From Deltaproteobacteria bacterium (GTDB lineage Bacteria > Desulfobacterota > B13-G15), in contig QMLK01000046.1 of assembly GCA_003646705.1 (NCBI GenBank), positions 1 to 7,101 on the forward strand: 7,101 bases of DNA. The letters run 5' to 3'. This document shows, one piece after another, positions 1 through 6,536 of the stretch. Positions within the stretch are counted from its first letter, which is position 1, and the number at the start of each line of letters is the position of its first letter. The notes under the pieces were generated by a model. That model saw nothing but the letters and a program-made list of their open reading frames with translations. It made no database searches and was not told the DNA's origin. A program made the position numbers and the translations under genes.

Positions 1-51
1 CCCCGTCCTCCCTCCGACTCGCCTCTTGATGATCGCAGCCCTCTGCCTCAT
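1..51 (-). CDS. Start of an unidentified downstream operon gene (partial, runs off the left edge)
   Basis: An ATG at 51-49 overlaps the methyltransferase stop codon in an ATGA arrangement, the same 4-base overlap seen one junction earlier in this operon. From it the frame is open for 17 codons to the window edge, giving MRQRAAIIKRRVGGRTG. The short hydrophobic AAII followed by a basic Gly-rich stretch would fit the first strand and loop of a glycosyltransferase, but 17 residues cannot identify a family. The start is supported by the overlap and the continuous open frame, not by homology. If real, it is the fifth gene of the minus-strand core operon and is translationally coupled to the methyltransferase. 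Confidence 0.5.
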   Translation of the reverse strand, partial: MRQRAAIIKRRVGGRTG

Positions 52-704
52 CTCTCTTTCTCGAAAACTACCCAGAGGGAGTGAGCGTAACGGTTGAGAT
101 AGCGTTCCAGAGATGGCCAAAGAACCCGCCTCACAGCCCTGATAGGCCAAGGGCGTGGTTTTTCTAAGGCCAAAATCTCGACCTCATGCAGGTGGTATTT
201 TTCGCCTTGGGCTTTTAAAAAGGCCAGAGCTTCGGAGAAGTTGAAAAACCACTTGTGTCTATCTCGAGGAGGTTCCGGCGGTAATCCATAATGGCCTATG
301 GACCCTCTTCCTCGAGCTATGGGTCTTCTGGCGTTAGCCCAGTTGTTGGGCAGAGAGAGGATGAGATATCGCCTGCAAACCCTAACTATCTCTTCGAAGA
401 CGTAATGTAGGTTGTCCAGGTGCTCTAAAACATCCATACACAGAACGCAGTCAAAGGAAGCGTCAGGGAAGGGAAGAAAGGAAACCTTCTCCAGGTCAAT
501 TTGCACGTCGGGAAGGCCCCTCCTATCTACCCCCACATAGCTCTCTCCGAGCAATTGTCGCAACCACCCCCTATCACAACCGACATCAAGGATCCTCCCT
601 TTGAGAAATCGCCTATAACGCTTTAGGAGAAAAAGGGACCGTTGCTCTCGTCTTTCGAAAGCGACCTTCTCTCTTTTCAACTTCAAAAAAGCCTGGGGCC
701 TCAT
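48..704 (-). CDS. Class I SAM-dependent methyltransferase (Methyltransf_11-like)
   Basis: This 218-residue soluble protein probably transfers a methyl group from S-adenosylmethionine; the acceptor is unknown, but the context suggests an LPS-core or other envelope sugar. Visible motifs are the glycine-rich SAM-binding motif I (ILDVGCDRGW, residues 38-47), the acidic strand-2 end (GVD, 58-60) that usually contacts the ribose, motif DVLEHLDN (91-98) typical of Methyltransf_11 proteins, and the strand after it (ILSLPN, 115-120). A conserved-looking DRHKWFF follows at 148-154. The N-terminal 35 residues are strongly basic. There is no signal peptide or membrane segment. The start at 704 forms an ATGA overlap with the stop of the kinase gene, with no clear Shine-Dalgarno sequence, so coupled translation is likely. 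Hand-counted blocks give about 43-52% GC, lower than the glycosyltransferase genes. Family assignment is firm; substrate is not. Confidence 0.85.
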   Translation of the reverse strand: MRPQAFLKLKREKVAFERREQRSLFLLKRYRRFLKGRILDVGCDRGWLRQLLGESYVGVDRRGLPDVQIDLEKVSFLPFPDASFDCVLCMDVLEHLDNLHYVFEEIVRVCRRYLILSLPNNWANARRPIARGRGSIGHYGLPPEPPRDRHKWFFNFSEALAFLKAQGEKYHLHEVEILALEKPRPWPIRAVRRVLWPSLERYLNRYAHSLWVVFEKER

Positions 705-2194
705 GAGATATAAACAAAAGTCCTTTTACTACTCCTCTTCGCCACGGCCCTGAAAAGCTGTCTTAAGTCTTCTTCTTGAACAATTCCCTTGAGGAAGCGA
801 ACCTTGTCCGTGCGATTCACAAAGGGCGGCAGGGAGGTGTTGAGCTGGGCTAGGTTGCGGACCAACCATCTCCACCCCATCTTCTTGAACCTTACATCTT
901 CGGGTTCTATCAAGGCGAAATCCCACCTCCGATCCATCTCCCTCACCATTATGTGGTGGGCCTTCAAATCCCTATGCCATACGGGGGGATCGTCCTGAAG
1001 GGATAAAAAAAAGGAGACAAGAGCCTTCATGAAGGCCCTCCTACGCTCTCTGTCAGGGTAAAGGCTCCGTAGATAGCGCGGCATCTCCACGTAGCCATGA
1101 GGCGAGGAGACAATCAAGTAGGCCTCAGCCATGGAAGGACCCCTCCACCCCTCAAGGAAGGCCAAGGGCTTCATTCCTCCGACCCCACGGGCATTGAGCA
1201 GGTTGGCATTTATCCAGGCCTTTCTGGGCTTAGGGAGGCGAAACCGTTCTTTTAAGCCGGAGAGGAAACTGAATCTGTACTCCTTCACGCATACCCTTTC
1301 ACCGCCCACGACGAAAAGGGTCACGTTGCTGCGCCTCCCTCCTTTCCTCAGTTTTTCTCCTCCCTCCTGGACAGCCCTGTGGTGCTCTTCCAATAGGGTC
1401 TCAAGGACTTGGGATGATATCTCCTTCAGAGTCCATCCTCTTAATCCCTTCACATGCACCTGTCTGTGGGTGAGGGAATCATCGGTACAATCCCTTCGCA
1501 CATGCTTGAGGTATCTGGAAAAGACCCGACTTTCCACTTCTTTCAACTGAGGAGGAATCTCCTCTCTTCCGAGGTAAGTCCTCAGAAACTCCTCCCGTGT
1601 CTCGGGGCTGAAACAGCCTCTCAAGGAATGGAGGAAGCAGGCCACATCCCACCACCTCTTCTCATCGGGAACTCCCCCAGGATAGAGACGGTGCCGGTGA
1701 AGGTCTGTAAGGAAAACCTTCTCTCCTTTCAGGATCACATTCCCTCCGTGCAGGTCCCTGTGGAAAATCCCCGCATCGTGCATGGCTTTTATGGCCCTTG
1801 CCGCGGCTGGGAGCAGGGCTTCTAATTTTTCTTTCCCTACTTTGTCCATAGAGTTGGCGTCCCTCAAAGCCTCGGCCACATAAAAACCCCTCCCAGGAAA
1901 AAGGCCGTCTCTGCCCCAGGCAAGGGGGAGCGGCACAGGCACCCCTGCCTGTTGGAGCCTCACACTTCCCCTCCACTCCCGTTCGGCCTTCGTACTCCTA
2001 AAGAGGCCTTTAAAGCCCTCGGCAGGCTTTAGCCGGTAGACCTTCACAAAGAGCTCTCCGCAGAGGGCCGTGAGGTGATCTCTTCCTGCGGAGATGACTC
2101 CACCGCAATCCCTGATGAACCCCTCTGGGTCCTTGAGAAGCTCCTCAGGGAGACGCCCTTTTGCGTGAGGGGCGATGGTCCATCTAAGGCCCAT
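701..2194 (-). CDS. Tandem lipopolysaccharide/Kdo kinase-like protein (two WaaP/InaA-type kinase domains)
   Basis: This is a 497-residue cytoplasmic protein made of two kinase-like domains, each about the length of a single WaaP/KdkA-type enzyme. Such enzymes phosphorylate heptose or Kdo in the LPS inner core using ATP. Domain 1 (about 1-235) has the ATP-lysine candidate K51 (FVKVY), catalytic HRDLHGGN at 145-152 (D147, N152) and metal-site TDLHR (D164). Domain 2 (about 280-497) has K304 (VCVKEY), HRDLKAHH at 407-414 (D409, His at the Asn position, as in WaaP) and IEPEDVRF, where Glu430 stands in place of the metal-binding Asp. The family-like RNLAQLN (446-452) and NRTDKVRFLKG (460-470) follow. 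I chose the ATG at 2194 because a GGCGGA purine stretch precedes it and it overlaps the previous gene by only 11 bases. An in-frame ATG at 2230 lacks a ribosome site. Domain 1 looks fully active; domain 2 may be altered. The phosphorylated position is unknown. Confidence 0.85.
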   Translation of the reverse strand: MGLRWTIAPHAKGRLPEELLKDPEGFIRDCGGVISAGRDHLTALCGELFVKVYRLKPAEGFKGLFRSTKAEREWRGSVRLQQAGVPVPLPLAWGRDGLFPGRGFYVAEALRDANSMDKVGKEKLEALLPAAARAIKAMHDAGIFHRDLHGGNVILKGEKVFLTDLHRHRLYPGGVPDEKRWWDVACFLHSLRGCFSPETREEFLRTYLGREEIPPQLKEVESRVFSRYLKHVRRDCTDDSLTHRQVHVKGLRGWTLKEISSQVLETLLEEHHRAVQEGGEKLRKGGRRSNVTLFVVGGERVCVKEYRFSFLSGLKERFRLPKPRKAWINANLLNARGVGGMKPLAFLEGWRGPSMAEAYLIVSSPHGYVEMPRYLRSLYPDRERRRAFMKALVSFFLSLQDDPPVWHRDLKAHHIMVREMDRRWDFALIEPEDVRFKKMGWRWLVRNLAQLNTSLPPFVNRTDKVRFLKGIVQEEDLRQLFRAVAKRSSKRTFVYIS

Positions 2195-2954
2195 TCTTCC
2201 GCCTATGTTCCAGCTCCCACAACTTGGCATACTTGAGGAAGACGTAATAGGCGCTGCTCATAGCCGCTATAAAGCCCGGCACCCCGTCCATGAAGCCTCC
2301 CCTGAGGAGGTAGTTGCGGAGGAAACGGAAGGGAGGGTGGAGTATCAGCTTCCACAACCTGAAGGCTCGACCTTCCGCTCTCACCCCCTCGGCGAAGAGC
2401 CCGGAGTACCGGTTCATCCTCTCCATATGATCCGTGAGGTCTCTGAAGCTGTAATGCAAGACCATATTCTTCAACTTCCTCACCGGCCCCTGAACCCGCA
2501 CCTTGGGGTCCAAGGGCCTGCCCTCCCAACGGCCACGGGTGCGATCGTGGATCCTCAACTTGTAATCCGGATACCAGCCCCCGTGTCTTATCCACCTTCC
2601 GAGGTAGTAAGTCATCCGCGGGACGAGATAACCTGCCCACCGTCCGCCATCAGATCGAAGGGCCTCCCTTATCTCTTCCGCAAGCTCGGGGGACACCTCC
2701 TCGTCGGAATCCAGGAACATCACCCACCTGTGGCTGGTGAGGTCTACGGCATGATTGTACTCATCCCGATAATTGGTCCACTCCTTCTGGAAGAAGCGAT
2801 CGGTGTAACGGCAACAGATCTCCGGGGTGCGATCTGTGCTGTAGTGATCGAGTACCACTACCTCGTCGGCCCACTGGACGCTCTTCAAGCACCGCTCGAT
2901 GGTGTCCTCGTTGTTGTAAGTGAGGATGTAGACGGAAAGACCCCTATCTTCCAT
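2184..2954 (-). CDS. Family 2 glycosyltransferase, WaaE/KdtX-like LPS core transferase
   Basis: This 256-residue GT-A-fold glycosyltransferase resembles the WaaE/KdtX group, which adds glucose to the first heptose of the inner core. The nucleotide-sugar half shows LTYNNEDTI (11-19), VVLDHYSTDRT (33-43) and the metal-binding DSDE (82-85). The second half carries the subgroup-typical pattern GRWIRHGGWYPDYKLRI (119-135), HYSFRDL (167-173) and a C-terminal HPPFRFLRNY...GGFMDGVPGF stretch (206-228) that is amphipathic and probably lies on the inner membrane. No signal peptide or full transmembrane segment is evident. Length matches the family. The start at 2954 overlaps the waaF stop by 11 bases, with AGGGGG just upstream inside waaF. 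The transferred sugar cannot be read from the sequence; glucose is the family precedent only. Confidence 0.88.
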   Translation of the reverse strand: MEDRGLSVYILTYNNEDTIERCLKSVQWADEVVVLDHYSTDRTPEICCRYTDRFFQKEWTNYRDEYNHAVDLTSHRWVMFLDSDEEVSPELAEEIREALRSDGGRWAGYLVPRMTYYLGRWIRHGGWYPDYKLRIHDRTRGRWEGRPLDPKVRVQGPVRKLKNMVLHYSFRDLTDHMERMNRYSGLFAEGVRAEGRAFRLWKLILHPPFRFLRNYLLRGGFMDGVPGFIAAMSSAYYVFLKYAKLWELEHRRKNGP

Positions 2955-3969
2955 TTCCCCCTACCCTCTTGACCGCCTCCAATACCTCCTCGACCTCGAT
3001 GCTTCTCATGCAGCGATGGTGTCCTTCGGGACAGACCCGCTCGAAACACGGACTGCATGAGATCCGATGCCTGATGATCACGTGTCCATCCCCTACGGGG
3101 GAGGTAAGGGCAGGGTCTGTGGAGCCGAAGAGGGCGACCACCGGGGTACCCACCGCCGCTGAGAGGTGCATTGTGCCCGTGTCGTTGGTGACCAAGCAAC
3201 AACAGCGTTCAAGGAGCACCGCGAGCTCCATCAGGGACGTACGGCCCGTCAAGTCTAGACAGCCCTCCCCTATTCCCCGAGCGATCTCAGCATTTCTCCC
3301 CTGCTCTCCTAGCGTGCCGAAGAGGAGGACCTTGTAGCCGTCCTCAACGAGCCTTCTCCCCAGCTCGATGAAGCGTTCTTGAGGCCAACACTTCGCCTCT
3401 CCGTAAAGGGCCCCGGGATTAAAGCCCACCTTGGGGGAAGCACTAAGCCCCCCCTTCCTGAGGATCTCATCCCCCTTTTCCCTCATCTCGGCGGTCACCG
3501 TGACCTTAGGTGGTCCCACTTCAGAGACCTCACCGAAGACCTCAACGAGCTTCAGATAATACTGAACGCGATGAAGCTTCAGCGTCTCGGCATCCCTCCT
3601 CAGCCTGTGAGTCAGGAGCCAACCCCTCCCCTCAGACGAATACCCAACTCGAAGTTTTGCCCCTGCCAAGAGGCCGGTTAGGGCAGAAAGGAAGGAGCGA
3701 GGGAAGGTGAGGTAAAGGTCCACCCCTTCCCTTCGCAGGGAAAGGGCGGTTTCCACCTCCGCCCTCTTTGAGCCATCTCGGATCGCCACCACGCGGTCCA
3801 CTGCAGGCTGAACTAACCAGAGCTCCGAGAGATAAGGGCGGGTCATGAGGAGGATGTGGGAGGTGGGAAACCTCCCCCTCAAGGCCTCCACAGCGGGGAA
3901 GGCAAGGACTGTATCCCCCAGCCAGTTGGGAACCCTAACCAGGATCTTTTGAGGGACCGTGATGCTCAT
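2944..3969 (-). CDS. waaF: ADP-heptose:LPS heptosyltransferase II (family 9)
   Basis: This 341-residue GT-B enzyme should transfer the second L-glycero-D-manno-heptose from ADP-heptose to the growing LPS inner core at the cytoplasmic face. Family 9 marks are VRVPNWLGDTVLAFPA (11-26) with the conserved WLGD, NPGALYGEAKCWPQERF (184-200), which matches the WaaF-type GA.YG.AK.WP signature, and NDTGTMHLSAAVGTPVVALF (262-281) followed by GSTDP, the ADP-heptose site. A C-terminal cluster, C305, C308, C313 and C320 around CSPCF...CPEGHHRC, looks like a metal or disulfide site and is not part of the classical E. coli protein as I recall it. The ATG at 3969 gives the expected short N terminus but has only a weak ribosome site; a TTG at 3984 preceded by AGG is an alternative. 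A longer open frame to 4134 runs into the divergent gene and adds an unfamily-like basic tail. It is the first visible gene of the minus-strand core operon. Confidence 0.9.
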   Translation of the reverse strand: MSITVPQKILVRVPNWLGDTVLAFPAVEALRGRFPTSHILLMTRPYLSELWLVQPAVDRVVAIRDGSKRAEVETALSLRREGVDLYLTFPRSFLSALTGLLAGAKLRVGYSSEGRGWLLTHRLRRDAETLKLHRVQYYLKLVEVFGEVSEVGPPKVTVTAEMREKGDEILRKGGLSASPKVGFNPGALYGEAKCWPQERFIELGRRLVEDGYKVLLFGTLGEQGRNAEIARGIGEGCLDLTGRTSLMELAVLLERCCCLVTNDTGTMHLSAAVGTPVVALFGSTDPALTSPVGDGHVIIRHRISCSPCFERVCPEGHHRCMRSIEVEEVLEAVKRVGGNGR

Positions 3970-4007
3970 TGACTTTTTTAGCAATCTTAGCCTAAAAAGG
4001 GGGGAAA
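3970..4007. promoter_or_regulatory. Very short divergent intergenic region between waaF and the ArnT-like gene
   Basis: Only 38 bases separate the two divergent start codons, so any promoters must overlap each other or lie inside the opposite gene. The plus-strand gene has a G-rich ribosome site (six Gs at 3999-4004, three bases before its ATG). A TTGACT at 3969-3974 with an A-rich TAAAAA 18 bases on resembles a plus-strand promoter, but it would start transcription at or next to the ATG and remove that ribosome site. On the minus strand TAAGAT is a weak -10 candidate with no good -35. The existence of a divergent control region is inferred from layout; no exact promoter is claimed. Confidence 0.35.
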
Positions 4008-5363
4008 ATGAAGTTGGACGCCACTGCAAGGACGCACCTTCTCGCCTTGACCGCCCTCGGGACCACGGTCCTCCTCTCCAAGTTGTGGCAAGGGGATATG
4101 CGCGGAGACTCCCTCTTTTACGCGGAGGTGGCAAAAGAGATCCTGAAGACCGGCGACTGGCTGACCATGCACTTTGCCTACGAGCCCTATTTCAACAAGC
4201 CACCGCTTCTCTTCTGGCTCACCGCCATCAATTACAAGCTCTTCGGCGTGACGTCCTTCAGCGCAAGGTTCTGGTCTCCCTTCATCGCCCTTTTGTGCGG
4301 GTTGGCCCTCTATCTTCTGGCCTCTCAGGTCTTTGACCGCAAGGTGGCCTTCCTGTCGACGATGATCCTCTTCATGACCAGGGACTTCATAAAGGACAAC
4401 ATGGGCCTGAGGATGGATTCCACGGTGACCCTATCCATCATCGCTGTCCTTTATTTCCTCCTGAGAGGCAGGGGTTGGAAGGACGGGGCCTTGGCCGGCA
4501 TGGCCCTGGGGATCGGCCTCTTGGCGAAGGGATTAGTCGCCCTTTACAGCTTGGGCATCCTGTTGGGCCTCGCCCTCGTCGTGGATAAGGGAGTCGCCCT
4601 CTCCCGCGCCTTTCTGTGTTACCTCCTTGTAGGCTGCACCCTCTTTGGGCTCTGGTTTTTCGGGGAATACATCGCAGCAGGAGATATCTTTCTCAACACT
4701 TTCCTCTTCAAACAGGCCTTGGGTAGGTTCACCGGAGAATTCACGTATTCCAAGGGCAAGCTGTATTACCTGGAGCTCCTGCTGAAGACCTACTGGCCCT
4801 GGCTCCCGTTATTGCCCCTCGGTATATACCAAGTGCTGAGGAAGGCTTCGAGGGAACAGAAGGCTTTGATACTGTCTTGGATCTCAGTTGTGGCCTTCTC
4901 CCTCCTCTTCCCTCAGCCTGAATACGGTCGCTATCTGATGCCCCTTTATCCAGCCTTCGCCCTCGCCATCGGGTTCTTCCTCGGTGGGCTCATGAAAAGA
5001 GAGACGATCGACAAATTGGCCAAGGCGGCCTTGGTGGGAGGTACGGTGGCCTTTTTCATCATCAACATCTTCCCCTTGCAGTTGCACAAGATCTCCTATG
5101 CCAAGCTAAGGGAATTGAAGCCGCTGGTGGATTATCATAAGGCCCAGGGGCTAAAAGAGGTGTATGTCTACAGGACCCGTTACAGGACCCCCCATGCGGT
5201 GCTCTTCTACCTCGACGTGGCGCCCAAGGCGCTGAAGTCCCCTGCGGACCTGCCCGCCCAAGGGCTTGTGATTGTGGAATCGAAGGGGAGAGGGGACCTC
5301 CTCAGTGGCCCATGTACTGAACAGCTTTACAACGGCAGCTATTCCCTCTTTGTATGTCGTTGA
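4008..5363 (+). CDS. ArnT/PMT-like membrane glycosyltransferase (GT39/GT83-type)
   Basis: This 451-residue polytopic inner-membrane protein of the GT-C fold likely moves a sugar from an undecaprenyl-phosphate carrier to an acceptor on the periplasmic side; ArnT itself adds aminoarabinose to lipid A. The first membrane helix (about 9-25) is followed by a large periplasmic loop containing GDSLFYAEVAKEI (33-45) and FNKPPLLFWLTA (62-73), both ArnT/PMT hallmarks. D34, K64 and RMDST (D137) have the same mutual spacing, 30 and 73 residues, as I recall for ArnT D55, K85 and D158. Further hydrophobic segments fall at about 91-108, 143-152, 160-192, 200-218, 263-275, 286-300, 309-328 and 338-355. PEYGRYLMPLYP (304-315) matches the family's late conserved motif. 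At 451 residues it is about 100 shorter than ArnT, and its C-terminal soluble tail is only about 95 residues. Sugar and acceptor are unknown. Confidence 0.85.
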   Translation: MKLDATARTHLLALTALGTTVLLSKLWQGDMRGDSLFYAEVAKEILKTGDWLTMHFAYEPYFNKPPLLFWLTAINYKLFGVTSFSARFWSPFIALLCGLALYLLASQVFDRKVAFLSTMILFMTRDFIKDNMGLRMDSTVTLSIIAVLYFLLRGRGWKDGALAGMALGIGLLAKGLVALYSLGILLGLALVVDKGVALSRAFLCYLLVGCTLFGLWFFGEYIAAGDIFLNTFLFKQALGRFTGEFTYSKGKLYYLELLLKTYWPWLPLLPLGIYQVLRKASREQKALILSWISVVAFSLLFPQPEYGRYLMPLYPAFALAIGFFLGGLMKRETIDKLAKAALVGGTVAFFIINIFPLQLHKISYAKLRELKPLVDYHKAQGLKEVYVYRTRYRTPHAVLFYLDVAPKALKSPADLPAQGLVIVESKGRGDLLSGPCTEQLYNGSYSLFVCR

Positions 5364-6475
5364 TGGATCTCAGAGTCCTCCACATAGATACCGAGCCCAC
5401 TTGGAGGGGGGGTGAGAACCAACTCGGCTTGCTGATCGCGGAACTTAGTAGACGAGGCGTCACTTCCATTTTGGTGGGCAAGAAGGGGTCGGCCCTTGAG
5501 GAAAAGGTTCAAAAGCTCGAGGCGAAGGAGGCCTTCTTTTTGCCCCTGCGCGGAGAGTTCGACATCCTTTCTGCAAGGAAGGTAGCCCGCATCGTCGATC
5601 AAAGGGCCATACCCATCATCCACTCCCACACGTCCCACGCCCACACCTTAGCTTTTCTGGTGAAGCTCCTGTCCCACAAGAGGCCTAAGGTCCTCGTGAC
5701 CCGAAGGGTGGATTTTGACATCTACAAAAAGGGTACCTTCAAACCTTTCACGTTCCTTAAGTACCGGTACATGGCCGACCATTTCATCGCCATCTCCGAA
5801 AGGATAAGAGACGTATTGCTCCAAAGTGGGGTGCCTGAGGAGAAGATATCGTTAGTCTACAGCGGGGTGGACCCCCAACGTGTCAAAGGCGGAGACGGCA
5901 GCTCCCTCAAGCAACGCTACAAGGTGGAAAAAGGAGAGACCGTCCTCGGTAACATCTCCTACTTCGCCGACCACAAGGCCCACGAGGACGCGATTGCAGC
6001 CCTCAGGATCGTAAGGGAAAGGGGATACAAGGCGCGGCTCTTTTTGGCCGGGCACGGTGAAAGGGAACCACACCTCAGGAATCTGGTGAGAGCCCAGGGG
6101 TTGGATGACGTTGTGACCTTTCTCGGCTACTGGGAGGAGATACGGGACCTTGTGGCCTTCTTCGACCTCTTTGTGGTCAGCAGCAGACAGGAGGGTCTTT
6201 CCACCTCCATCATCGATGCCTTCTTCGCCGGCTGCCCCGTGGTGGCCACCGACGCCGGAGGGATCCCAGAGCTCGTGAAGGACGGCCTCACAGGGCTCCT
6301 GAGACGCAAGGGAGACCCTTCCTCTCTGGCCGAGGGAATCATATACGCCATCGAAAACCCCACGGCCATGAAGGAGATGGCCGAAAGGGCTCGCTCCTTG
6401 GCAGAGGAACACTTCACAGCCAAAAGGATGGCAGAGGGAAACCTCGAGGTCTACTTACGCCTTCTGGGACGGTAA
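5354..6475 (+). CDS. Family 4 glycosyltransferase (GT-B fold)
   Basis: This 373-residue cytoplasmic glycosyltransferase uses a nucleotide sugar to extend a glycan. The N-terminal domain begins with LRVLHIDTEPTWRGGENQ (6-23), with the usual Gly-Gly acceptor loop, and contains HSHTSHAH (90-97). The C-terminal donor domain has LGNISYFADHKAHEDAI (198-214), FLAGHGERE (230-238) and the retaining-GT signature from E280 to about 308 (EGLSTSIID, then GCPVVATDAGGIPELV). The second acidic residue of the usual EX7E pair is Asp288 here, a conservative variant. The ATG at 5354 overlaps the ArnT-like gene by 10 bases. The ATG at 5363, whose A is the last base of that gene's TGA stop, would give MDLRVLHIDTE and is almost equally likely. 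Neither has a clear ribosome site, so coupled translation is expected. The linkage and sugar formed cannot be predicted. Confidence 0.9.
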   Translation: MSLMDLRVLHIDTEPTWRGGENQLGLLIAELSRRGVTSILVGKKGSALEEKVQKLEAKEAFFLPLRGEFDILSARKVARIVDQRAIPIIHSHTSHAHTLAFLVKLLSHKRPKVLVTRRVDFDIYKKGTFKPFTFLKYRYMADHFIAISERIRDVLLQSGVPEEKISLVYSGVDPQRVKGGDGSSLKQRYKVEKGETVLGNISYFADHKAHEDAIAALRIVRERGYKARLFLAGHGEREPHLRNLVRAQGLDDVVTFLGYWEEIRDLVAFFDLFVVSSRQEGLSTSIIDAFFAGCPVVATDAGGIPELVKDGLTGLLRRKGDPSSLAEGIIYAIENPTAMKEMAERARSLAEEHFTAKRMAEGNLEVYLRLLGR

Positions 6476-6481
6476 AGGGCT

Positions 6482-6510
6482 TTGACAAAAGGGGGAAGGC
6501 TCGAGATAAT
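6482..6510 (+). promoter_or_regulatory. Near-consensus sigma-70-type promoter for the small membrane protein gene
   Basis: A perfect -35 hexamer TTGACA at 6482-6487 and a -10 hexamer GATAAT at 6505-6510 (5 of 6 to consensus) are separated by exactly 17 bases. Transcription would begin near 6516-6518, about 20 bases before the GTG start at 6537 and just ahead of its ribosome site. It lies just after the stop of the family 4 glycosyltransferase gene, so the small gene can be expressed independently of the upstream pair. The match is seen directly; activity is inferred. Confidence 0.7.
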
Positions 6511-6520
6511 CTCCATGGTT

Positions 6521-6530
6521 GAGGAGGTGA
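6521..6530 (+). promoter_or_regulatory. Strong Shine-Dalgarno site deciding a GTG start
   Basis: GAGGAGGTGA is an almost full complement to the 16S rRNA tail and ends six bases before the GTG at 6537. This fixes the start of the following gene at GTG rather than at the internal ATG five codons later. It is the best ribosome site in the window; most other genes here rely on overlaps or short G-rich stretches. Confidence 0.8.
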
Positions 6531-6536
6531 AAGGGC

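Noticed and set aside
1131..1825. Two overlapping plus-strand open frames inside the kinase gene
   Set aside because: They are antisense to both kinase domains and have no ribosome site or recognisable content.
2195..2230. Earlier ATG at 2230 for the tandem kinase gene
   Set aside because: No ribosome site lies upstream and the overlap with the glycosyltransferase gene would be 47 bases, whereas the ATG at 2194 has a purine-rich site and an 11-base overlap.
2175..2972. A 265-codon plus-strand open frame covering the whole family 2 glycosyltransferase gene
   Set aside because: It is antisense to a gene with clear family motifs, its product is proline- and valine-rich with no recognisable domain, and it arises from the GC-rich third positions of the real gene.
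3969..3998. TTGACT with an A-rich TAAAAA 18 bases later as a promoter for the ArnT-like gene
   Set aside because: The -10 match is poor and transcription would begin at the start codon, leaving out the G-rich ribosome site, so it was not called as a promoter.
3970..4134. N-terminal extension of the heptosyltransferase to an ATG at 4134
   Set aside because: It would add 55 Arg- and Pro-rich residues ahead of a normal family 9 N terminus and overlap the divergent ArnT-like gene by more than 120 bases.
5852..6412. A 186-codon minus-strand open frame inside the family 4 glycosyltransferase gene
   Set aside because: The product has no motif and the opposite strand carries the conserved donor-site signature; it is a shadow.
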